From a virus: DNA of 46,878 nt. Made by a program: the position numbers and the translations under genes. Within the stretch, counting starts at the first letter, position 1; each line of letters begins with the position of its first letter. Location: the IMG/VR virus record IMGVR_UViG_3300009182_000096, positions 1 to 46,878 of that record. One strand, written 5' to 3'. Below the pieces are notes generated by a model. It was given only the letters and a program-made list of their open reading frames with translations, did not search any database and was not told the DNA's origin. Of the stretch, positions 42,347 through 46,878 are shown piece after piece.

Positions 42347-42489
42347 AACAATTCTATTATATTAGCAGCTTCTTCTAACAAGTCTGCAATTCTATCAGGT
42401 GCATTTTCTTGCACAGATTTTCGTGTTGGTATTTGCCTGCGAATTTCAGCACGTTTTCTTAGGCGATAAACTAAATTTTCATTATTCAT
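42310..42489 (-). CDS. Small protein (59 aa) ending inside tRNA-Ser
   Basis: ATG 42489 to TAA 42312-42310 gives a 59-residue basic-then-acidic helical protein (YRLRKRAEIRRQIPTRKSVQ; PDRIADLLEEAANIIELLE). The second part resembles a helix common in small phage proteins. The last 11 codons lie in the tRNA-Ser gene, and the TAA falls in its anticodon loop. No strong Shine-Dalgarno is visible; the gene follows the tRNA-Arg CCA by 7 bases. Function unknown. Confidence 0.65.
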   Translation of the reverse strand: MNNENLVYRLRKRAEIRRQIPTRKSVQENAPDRIADLLEEAANIIELLESGQDGNATDC

Positions 42490-42496
42490 ATATTAT

Positions 42497-42571
42497 TGGT
42501 CTCGCCTGCAGGAATCGAACCCACATTCGTAGGGTAGAAGCCCAATGTATTATCCATTATACTAAGGCGAG
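42497..42571 (-). tRNA. tRNA-Arg (UCU)
   Basis: 75 nt, acceptor CTCGCCT/AGGCGAG, CCA encoded, anticodon loop CTTCTAC with T33 and A37 in place. The first pair of the anticodon stem (T27-C43) is mismatched. Confidence 0.85.
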
Positions 42572-42578
42572 ATATACT

Positions 42579-42665
42579 TGGTGGAGAATCAGGGATTCGA
42601 ACCCCGTTGCCCCTGGGGGCTACAGATTTACAGTCTGCTGAAGTCGCCAATGCTTCTCATTCTCC
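42579..42665 (-). tRNA. tRNA-Tyr (GUA)
   Basis: 87 nt with long variable arm (CCCC/GGGG), acceptor GGAGAAT/ATTCTCC, CCA encoded, anticodon loop CTGTAAA. Confidence 0.93.
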
Positions 42666-42669
42666 AATT

Positions 42670-42746
42670 TGGTAGCAGAGGCAGGATTCGAACCTGCGAT
42701 TTCTAGCTTATGAGACTAGACGGATAGACCACTTCCATACTCTGCG
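42670..42746 (-). tRNA. tRNA-Met (CAU), with unpaired 1:72
   Basis: 77 nt, acceptor CGCAGAG/CTCTGCT with a C1-U72 non-pair, anticodon loop CTCATAA, T-arm GCAGG/CCTGC, CCA encoded. The open 1:72 position recalls initiator tRNA, but the three G-C pairs of initiator anticodon stems are absent. Its 5' part also encodes the end of the protein gene at 42716-42925. Confidence 0.82.
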
Positions 42747-42925
42747 ACATACTTTTTAATTGCTTCTGCATCTAGCGAAGCACTTGTGCGAAACTTTTCT
42801 TTGCCTACACTATCGTAGTGGTTTTCAGCCATTACTCGCATTGAAGCAAGCACAACCGATCCCAAACACACATATCTAGACAAGAAAGCGTCAACTAAAA
42901 ATTCTTTTGTATATGCTTTAGCCAT
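42716..42925 (-). CDS. Small protein (69 aa) ending inside tRNA-Met
   Basis: ATG 42925 has AAGGA 7 bases upstream and a sigma-70 promoter at 42945-42973. The 69-residue product is helical (AYTKEFLVDAFLSRYVCLGS; DAEAIKKYVAEYG). The last nine codons and the TAG lie within the 5' half of tRNA-Met, so protein and tRNA share 31 bases. Good start signals make the gene credible. Function unknown. Confidence 0.72.
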   Translation of the reverse strand: MAKAYTKEFLVDAFLSRYVCLGSVVLASMRVMAENHYDSVGKEKFRTSASLDAEAIKKYVAEYGSGLSV

Positions 42926-42944
42926 ATTTTTCCTTAAAGAATAT

Positions 42945-42973
42945 ATTATAAAATTTTTTTAAAAAAACTTCAA
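42945..42973 (-). promoter_or_regulatory. Sigma-70 promoter of the tRNA/small-gene operon
   Basis: TTGAAG, 17-base spacer of T and A runs, TATAAT reading leftward. It drives the 69-aa gene and five or six tRNAs down to the terminator at 42069. Confidence 0.85.
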
Positions 42974-42982
42974 GTTTAAATT

Positions 42983-43056
42983 TGGTATCCCGTGACGGAG
43001 TCGAACCGCCGCCCTTAGTTTTGGAGACTAATGTGCTACCATAACACTTACGAGAC
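42983..43056 (-). tRNA. tRNA-Trp (CCA)
   Basis: 74 nt, acceptor GTCTCGT/ACGGGAT (with wobbles), anticodon loop CTCCAAA, CCA encoded; position 8 is A rather than T. Confidence 0.88.
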
Positions 43057-43067
43057 TTAATTTGCTT

Positions 43068-43141
43068 TGGGGTGACCAATGGGTTTCGAACCCATACTAC
43101 CAGAGTCACAGTCTAGGTTGCTACCATTACAACATGGCCAC
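43068..43141 (-). tRNA. tRNA-His (GUG)
   Basis: 74 nt, acceptor GTGGCCA/TGGTCAC, C73 as expected for His, anticodon loop CTGTGAC, T-arm ATGGG/CCCAT, CCA encoded. The extra G-1 is not encoded (base is C), so it would have to be added after transcription. Confidence 0.9.
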
Positions 43142-43153
43142 GCCAAAACAAAC

Positions 43154-43229
43154 TGGTCTCCCTACTTGGATTTGAACCAAGACCACACGGCCCCAAACCG
43201 CGGATGCAACCTGATAACACTTTAGAGAG
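43154..43229 (-). tRNA. tRNA-Pro (UGG)
   Basis: 76 nt, acceptor CTCTCTA/TAGGGAG, anticodon loop TTTGGGG, CCA encoded. Confidence 0.9.
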
Positions 43230-43233
43230 ATAT

Positions 43234-43309
43234 TGGCGGCTTTAGGGGGTAACGATCCCCACTCTTCCACAGTGACAGTGTGGCGTGCGTCCGTGAACAC
43301 TTTAAAGCC
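43234..43309 (-). tRNA. tRNA-Asp (GUC)
   Basis: 76 nt, acceptor GGCTTTA/TAAAGCC, G73, anticodon loop CTGTCAC, CCA encoded. The T-loop is ATCGTTA instead of TTCGANT and the T-stem has a T-C mismatch, so the T-arm is unusual. Confidence 0.85.
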
Positions 43310-43325
43310 ATATATTAGTACTTAA

Positions 43326-44774
43326 TTAAATATAACTATTGCCTATAAATAATCCATCTAGTTTATGTTTAAGATTTATAGCATATTCTGGTGTAGCTAT
43401 TGGAAATCCATTAACATTTAGTGAAGTATTTAAAACTATAGAAGAACCTGTTAATTTTTTTACTTCAAGTAATAGTTCTGAAAACAACCCATCTACTACT
43501 GTTTGAGGCCTAGTGGTTCCGTCTACGTGAGTTATAGATTTAAGAGATGAATCAGATACATTAACACTGTATAACATATATGGGCTATAAAAATTACAGT
43601 CCATGTGTTTATTTGTATCTTCTAATAGAATGCTGCACCCAAAAGGCCTATAGTGTTCTCGATGTTTTACTTTAGTATTTATTATGTCTTTTCCATCTAC
43701 CAGATCTGCTCTCATTAATATAGAGCGATTGCCTAAAGCTCTTGCACCTATTTCACCTTTACCCTGGCACCAACCAATTATTTTACCATTAGCAATCATT
43801 TCTGCTGCTTTTTTAATTACTGTTTTTGATGGCAGCTCTTTAACTTCATCTTGTTGCCAGTAAGGAAATCCAGTATTAATAAAAGGTTCTTGTTGATATA
43901 TTTGTCTTAGTAACTCTACTAGACCTAATGATATTCCGTCGTCTCCACAATGAGGTGGAATAACAATATTATTATTCCACTGTTTTAACTGAGAGTTAAT
44001 TAGTATATTATGTGCTACTCCACCTGAGTAAGAAATATATTCACTATTTAAAGCTAAATACTTAAAAAAGTCATTAATTATTTTTTCACTAATAAAATGC
44101 CTATTTCTTAACCAATCGTGACAGGGTTCTGTTGGGGGATTTGAAAATAATTTTTCTATTTGTGTTATATTTAGATTTTCAAGTTGCTTTATAAGACAGA
44201 GGTCAATTTTTCCATATGACTGATATGCCATTAACTTGCCCGCATGGTCGGTTCTATGGCCCTCTAGATTCCAATGTTGCCCAAGAATTCTAAGCGCCCT
44301 ACCTAAAGACATTACTTCTGGTAATCTATATTTTTTTAATACAATTCCCTGATTATCAAAAACTGAAATAGTTTCGTAATCCTGCTTTTCAGAAGAGGAG
44401 CTTACACCAGCTCCATCTAATACAAATTTTTTAGTAACTAAATTATAATTTTCTAAAGGAAAACAACTTAATGCGTGACTATAATGGTGATTTACGCTGT
44501 AAGTAGCGCAGTTAAATACTGTTTGTTTTAATAAGTGATATTGTTTTTCTTCGGCATCTGTCAAATTAAACTGACCTGATATTGCTACAGCGTCTAGTTT
44601 GTTTATATCTATACCAAAATTTTTTAAATCATTTAGTAATTCAGTAGTAATACCGTAGTAAGCGTGATGTTTTATCTGTTTAAATCTTTCAGATTTAAAA
44701 TACCTTATATTTTTACCGCTTGTAAAGGTAAAATTAGAATCATGTGTACCAGTATGTATTCCTAAAAAATTCAT
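43326..44774 (-). CDS. NodU/TobZ-family carbamoyltransferase
   Basis: The 482-residue two-domain protein belongs to the TsaD-related carbamoyltransferase family. The N-domain starts FLGIHTGTHDSN, has the metal-binding VNHHYSHALSCF and KFVLDGAG. It continues to EYISYSGGVAHNILIN and PPHCGDDGISLG. The C-terminal YrdC-like domain shows GEIGARALGNRSILMRA, HREHYRPFGCSIL and IVLNTSLNVNG. The family uses carbamoyl phosphate and ATP to carbamoylate a hydroxyl group. It lies alone between tRNA-Asp and tRNA-Val. Possible targets are modified phage DNA bases or a nucleotide; none is shown here. Confidence 0.93.
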   Translation of the reverse strand: MNFLGIHTGTHDSNFTFTSGKNIRYFKSERFKQIKHHAYYGITTELLNDLKNFGIDINKLDAVAISGQFNLTDAEEKQYHLLKQTVFNCATYSVNHHYSHALSCFPLENYNLVTKKFVLDGAGVSSSSEKQDYETISVFDNQGIVLKKYRLPEVMSLGRALRILGQHWNLEGHRTDHAGKLMAYQSYGKIDLCLIKQLENLNITQIEKLFSNPPTEPCHDWLRNRHFISEKIINDFFKYLALNSEYISYSGGVAHNILINSQLKQWNNNIVIPPHCGDDGISLGLVELLRQIYQQEPFINTGFPYWQQDEVKELPSKTVIKKAAEMIANGKIIGWCQGKGEIGARALGNRSILMRADLVDGKDIINTKVKHREHYRPFGCSILLEDTNKHMDCNFYSPYMLYSVNVSDSSLKSITHVDGTTRPQTVVDGLFSELLLEVKKLTGSSIVLNTSLNVNGFPIATPEYAINLKHKLDGLFIGNSYI

Positions 44775-44809
44775 GTGTTTTATCTTCTGTTCTATCTGAT
44801 AGGCTATCT

Positions 44810-44884
44810 TGGTACATCCTGACGGGTTCGAACCGCCGACCTTTGCCGTGTAAAAGCACTGCTCTACCGCTGAGCTAAGGATGC
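44810..44884 (-). tRNA. tRNA-Val (UAC)
   Basis: 75 nt, acceptor GCATCCT/AGGATGT, anticodon loop TTTACAC, T-arm GGCGG/CCGTC, CCA encoded; the outer anticodon-stem pair (G27-A43) is mismatched. The 71 bases from 44885 to the next gene contain nothing I can identify. Confidence 0.9.
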
Positions 44885-44955
44885 AAATCCAACTGTTACC
44901 TTACGCTAAACCGTTGGCGTTGTCGCGGCCTTTTTTAAAGTCACATAGGAACTGA

Positions 44956-45258
44956 CTATAAGTCTGCAATTTTATTAAGACTGCTGACTTTGTGTCCAAC
45001 AATAGTATCTGTGGGTTTATACTTGCCATCAGCATCAGGTCTGTATACACGAATAAGAGCACCTGGGTCTTCAGGAGTACCTGTAATTTTAAAACTACTG
45101 CCAGGAATATTTTCACTGCCACTGGTAATTATTTTTGTTATTTTGCCACGCGCAGAACCTCCGCTGCTAGACCAACTAACACTATCACCTGTTTTTATTT
45201 TAATGCTTTTAATAAAACTATCTACCGCATTAATATAATCAGCAATTTCTTTTTTCAT
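44956..45258 (-). CDS. HVA1/TUDOR-like (DUF2945) small protein
   Basis: The 100-residue protein starts KKEIADYINAVDSFIKSIK. It then shows KTGDSVSWSSSGGSARGKITKI and, at the end, GHKVSSLNKI, the beta-barrel pattern of the hypervirulence-associated TUDOR domain family (DUF2945). The usual spacing GxVxW...GxVxxI is kept, though a long insertion (about 45-80) is present. Role unknown; the family is small, soluble and possibly ligand- or DNA-binding. AAGGATATG start context. Confidence 0.65.
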   Translation of the reverse strand: MKKEIADYINAVDSFIKSIKIKTGDSVSWSSSGGSARGKITKIITSGSENIPGSSFKITGTPEDPGALIRVYRPDADGKYKPTDTIVGHKVSSLNKIADL

Positions 45259-45272
45259 AGCATATCCTTAAG

Positions 45273-45346
45273 TGGAGCGGGTAGGGAGAATCGAACTCCA
45301 CTCAGCGCAGCTTGGAAGGCTGGCGTCCTACCTTAGGCTTACCCGC
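45273..45346 (-). tRNA. tRNA-Gly (UCC)
   Basis: 74 nt, acceptor GCGGGTA/TACCCGC, T73, anticodon loop CTTCCAA, CCA encoded; outer pairs of anticodon stem and T-stem are mismatched. Confidence 0.88.
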
Positions 45347-45352
45347 AAATTT

Positions 45353-45428
45353 TGGCATCCCTAGCGGGATTCGAACCCACGTGAACAGGCTGAAAACCTG
45401 CTATCCTTGGCCGCTAGATGATAGGGAT
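45353..45428 (-). tRNA. tRNA-Glu (UUC)
   Basis: 76 nt, acceptor ATCCCTA/TAGGGAT, G73, anticodon loop TTTTCAG, T-arm GTGGG/CCCGC, CCA encoded. Confidence 0.92.
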
Positions 45429-45433
45429 GATAA

Positions 45434-45694
45434 TTAAAATGGAATGTCTTCGTCTAGCCAAGGCTTGACTTCTTCGTCATAGTGACGTTGTTTTTCAACA
45501 TAACCTGCCTGTTGCTGTATAAACTTTGTTGTTTCTGTATTAAACTTTAGTAATCCAGATTTTTCTGCCCAGATTAGGTATTCATAGTGATCTGGTATAA
45601 CATCACACACTCGGCAACCTTGTAGTTTGCCTGTTGTGATTTTATCCAACATACCTAAGTTGGTTGATTTTATACTTTTAAAACTAATAGCCAT
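45434..45694 (-). CDS. Small protein with SSB-like DEDIPF tail
   Basis: The 86-residue protein begins MAISFKSIKS, like the start of the phage SSB (MAISFKNTKG). A middle region TGKLQGCRVCDVIPDHYEYLIW follows, resembling the short DUF3820-type domain found with exonuclease-X-like proteins. It ends WLDEDIPF, very close to the DDDIPF tip that bacterial SSB uses to recruit repair and replication enzymes. A role at single-stranded DNA or as a mimic of the host SSB tail is inferred. Confidence 0.65.
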   Translation of the reverse strand: MAISFKSIKSTNLGMLDKITTGKLQGCRVCDVIPDHYEYLIWAEKSGLLKFNTETTKFIQQQAGYVEKQRHYDEEVKPWLDEDIPF

Positions 45695-45698
45695 GTGT

Positions 45699-45854
45699 TC
45701 ACCAATGTCTGATTACGCCTAGTATAATAACTATGTTAGCTATTATACTAAGCAATACTATTGCAGTACGAATTAGTGCAATATAATCTGCTTCACGATT
45801 TGTACTGCCTGATTTGTCACCTAAGGCCTTAGTCCACAGACGCCACAACATCAT
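45699..45854 (-). CDS. Small membrane protein (51 aa)
   Basis: ATG 45854 (or 45851) lies inside the end of the ClpP-like gene in another frame and the stop is 4 bases before the next ATG. The 51 residues start LWRLWTKALGD, contain a READ box (NREADYIALIRT), and one transmembrane helix (AIVLLSIIANIVIILGVI), ending RHW. This arrangement is familiar from small membrane proteins in many phages, whose function is unknown. Confidence 0.7.
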   Translation of the reverse strand: MMLWRLWTKALGDKSGSTNREADYIALIRTAIVLLSIIANIVIILGVIRHW

Positions 45855-46437
45855 TTCTTTTAGCTTCTAGTTTTTTGTAGATTACTTCTAGTCGGCTTAT
45901 TACTTCCTCAGAACTTAACCAAATGTCTTTGTTGTTCAACATAGATTTGATTTCGTCTTCAGTTAGAAAATCTTTGTACACTTCTACCATAAAGTTTTCT
46001 GACCAACGGCGTTCAAATTGTACTTGGTCATACATTTCTCCGCCTTTGCCAAATGTTCCTGCACTGTAGTTGTGAAACATAAATAGTGAGTGCGGTGTTA
46101 CTTCATGAACGTGTCCGCTTAAAAATATCATAGTAGCAGCACTCATGCAAGCGCCTTCTACACTGGTAATTATTTCGGCTTGAGTTTCGCCCATTACACG
46201 CAAAAATTGTAGAGTTGTATAAAGATCTCCGCCTGCACTGTTAATGTAGATGCGAATAGTATCACTGGATGTGGCATTACGAATAACATCAAACCATTCA
46301 ATATATTCTTCAGGTGAACCAATGTCACCACTTAGGTAAAATTCATACAATTTTGCAGCTGATTTGCAAAAGTGATTTGTACCACCTTCAAGATCTAGCA
46401 GTTTAGGGTCAAAAAGGCTTGTGTTTTTATTTGCCAT
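45829..46437 (-). CDS. ClpP-like serine protease next to tmRNA
   Basis: The 202-residue S14-family protein has an intact triad: S99 in GACMSAAT, H122 in MFHNYSAG and D171 in NKDIWLSSEE. INSAGGDLYTTLQF forms the oxyanion strand region. Length matches ClpP without a long propeptide. ClpP works as a barrel with ClpX or ClpA unfoldases, which recognise tags ending in LAA. No unfoldase is in the window, so it would rely on host ones or act alone. In many phages S14 proteases mature capsids, but there they sit in the head module; here it follows a tmRNA by about 25 bases. Confidence 0.9.
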   Translation of the reverse strand: MANKNTSLFDPKLLDLEGGTNHFCKSAAKLYEFYLSGDIGSPEEYIEWFDVIRNATSSDTIRIYINSAGGDLYTTLQFLRVMGETQAEIITSVEGACMSAATMIFLSGHVHEVTPHSLFMFHNYSAGTFGKGGEMYDQVQFERRWSENFMVEVYKDFLTEDEIKSMLNNKDIWLSSEEVISRLEVIYKKLEAKRNDVVASVD

Positions 46438-46460
46438 AATTATTTATCCGTTAGTAAAGC

Positions 46461-46783
46461 GGTAGGTTATTCTGTTACGAGGAAACCTACCAAAAACCCT
46501 AAGCAGTGTTTAAGCTGCTAATGCGAACTGTGAGTCGTTTGCGTTTACTTTTGTTTAGTTTTAACATCTGCTCTGATGTGTTGTCCACTCTGCTACTACT
46601 TGCCCTGTCGAAACTAGTCACCCCCATCATAAAGACTTTTTATGAGACAGAACATATAATTTATCCAAATTAATATGCCCCATAGATAAACCCAATGCCA
46701 TTCATCAAACATAAAAATCCTTATGGTGGAGGTGGGGGGATTCGCACCCCCGTCCAAGACACGGTTCTCGTTGCTTCATACAA
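46461..46783 (-). ncRNA. ssrA: Circularly permuted (two-piece) tmRNA
   Basis: Reading leftward, the acceptor piece comes first: T-arm GGGGG-TGCGAAT-CCCCC, acceptor strand CACCTCC, A73 and encoded CCA ending at 46724. The coding piece starts at 46625 with GGGGGTGACTAGTTTCGACAG. The two ends pair as a 7-bp acceptor stem with the G3-U70 alanine determinant (GGGGGTG/CACCTCC). P2 pairs AGGGCA (46606-46601) with TGTCTT (46761-46756). The tag frame 46542-46510 reads ANDSQFALAA then TAA. A 98-base intervening segment (46626-46723) separates the pieces and would be cut out. A hairpin GGTAGGTT/AACCTACC (46461-46491) closes the coding piece. Outer ends are estimated. Confidence 0.92.
46614..46712 (-). 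CDS. 32-aa membrane peptide in the tmRNA intervening segment
   Basis: AAGGA lies 5 bases before ATG 46712; the ORF has 32 codons and stops at 46614-46616, 12 bases into the tmRNA coding piece. The peptide starts MFDEWHW and has one strongly hydrophobic aromatic helix (VYLWGILIWINYMFCLI) and a short polar end (KSLYDGGD). It resembles no family I know. The good ribosome site and hydrophobic pattern support it; it is short and may be fortuitous. Confidence 0.45.
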   Translation of the reverse strand: MFDEWHWVYLWGILIWINYMFCLIKSLYDGGD

Positions 46784-46789
46784 CAATAA

Positions 46790-46818
46790 ATTATACTTCT
46801 ACAAACTTTAACTGAAAC
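46790..46818 (-). promoter_or_regulatory. Candidate tmRNA promoter
   Basis: TATAAT at 46795-46790 reading leftward, with GTTTCA 17 bases upstream as a weak -35. The expected start, about 46783, coincides with the estimated 5' end of the acceptor piece. The -10 overlaps the stop codon of the metallophosphoesterase gene. Confidence 0.55.
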
Positions 46819-46878
46819 TTGTCAGCACGATCTTCATAGTTTGCGTAACCACGTGGATTGCAAACTACTCTGGTTGAG
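46791..46878 (-). CDS. Metallophosphoesterase, C-terminal end only
   Basis: Only the last 28 residues are in the window; the gene continues past the right edge. VVCNPRGYANYED and the terminal QLKFVEV match the end of small calcineurin-like phosphoesterases of phages, where the NPRGY segment lies near the C-terminus. The stop overlaps the candidate tmRNA promoter. Confidence 0.65.
   Translation of the reverse strand, partial: STRVVCNPRGYANYEDRADKFQLKFVEV

Noticed and set aside
42497-42571. Possible amber-suppressor tRNA (anticodon CUA) in the Arg gene
   Set aside because: That reading shifts the loop by one base, breaks the anticodon stem and puts C at position 37; UCU gives T33 and A37 correctly.
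44901-45122. Overlapping minus-strand ORF of 73 codons across the HVA1-like gene end
   Set aside because: The HVA1-like frame has a ribosome site and a recognisable domain; the other frame is hydrophobic noise lacking a start signal.
45829-46437. ClpP-like gene as a capsid maturation protease
   Set aside because: No head genes are nearby; it lies between tmRNA and tRNAs. The alternative cannot be fully excluded because head genes are outside the window.
46791-46841. A frame beginning GCA AAC upstream of the tmRNA acceptor piece that could be read as a tag ending in FVEV
   Set aside because: It continues upstream as VVCNPRGY, the end of a metallophosphoesterase, and the real tag ANDSQFALAA lies in the coding piece at 46510-46542.

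Overview
This window is part of the genome of a tailed double-stranded DNA bacteriophage (Caudoviricetes). It holds tail-fibre, lysis, replication and nucleotide-metabolism genes, dense start-stop overlaps, 13 tRNA genes and a tmRNA. It is AT-rich. Promoters look like host sigma-70 sites (TTGaat/TTGaca, an invariant 17-bp spacer, TATAAT). Two lines of evidence hint at a proteobacterial host, possibly a betaproteobacterium: the tmRNA tag ANDSQFALAA is of the beta/gammaproteobacterial kind, and the tmRNA gene is circularly permuted, an arrangement known from alphaproteobacteria, some cyanobacteria and some betaproteobacteria. The host assignment is inference.

Layout, plus strand (1 to about 19.6 kb). 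Positions 1-7044 carry virion or tail-associated proteins: a tandem-repeat protein, a fibronectin-like adhesin and a heme-oxygenase-like protein. A perfect sigma-70 promoter at 7189-7217 then opens a late operon of fibre genes. These include a long collagen-like, alanine-rich, eight-repeat fibre, an Mtd-N-like fibre protein and a glycine-rich tip. A 2OG-Fe(II) oxygenase and a cupin sit in the middle of the fibre genes. The lysis cassette follows: GH19-type endolysin, Rz with Rz1 embedded in the +1 frame, a membrane protein, a 3-TM holin and a small secreted basic peptide. PhoH and a Dps-domain protein end the plus-strand block.

Layout, minus strand (46.9 down to 19.7 kb). Reading in the direction of transcription there are: a metallophosphoesterase C-terminus, the permuted tmRNA, a ClpP-like protease, small proteins, tRNAs interleaved with a carbamoyltransferase, small early genes, HTH proteins and a PC4-like protein. 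Next come a glutamine-amidotransferase-like protein, an NAD-dependent DNA ligase split into two genes, DnaB helicase, primase, family-A DNA polymerase, a UvsW-like SF2 helicase and SSB. The strand ends with SbcD/glutaredoxin/SbcC, a PD-(D/E)XK nuclease, a 5'-3' exonuclease, dUTPase, a class II (B12) ribonucleotide reductase, a Gln/Gly-rich protein and a second Dps-like protein that converges on the plus-strand block.

The most notable system is at 45.8-46.8 kb. A complete two-piece (permuted) tmRNA encodes the degradation tag ANDSQFALAA. A 32-codon membrane-peptide ORF with a good ribosome binding site lies in the intervening segment, and a ClpP-like protease with an intact Ser-His-Asp triad follows directly. 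Together this looks like a phage-borne tag-and-degrade cassette. Other points worth a second look: two protein genes whose 3' ends are encoded inside tRNA genes (Ser-GCU and Met-CAU), a tRNA-Ile2-like gene for AUA codons, paired active-site and ligand-swapped Dps-like proteins, and a small protein ending in an SSB-like DEDIPF tail.
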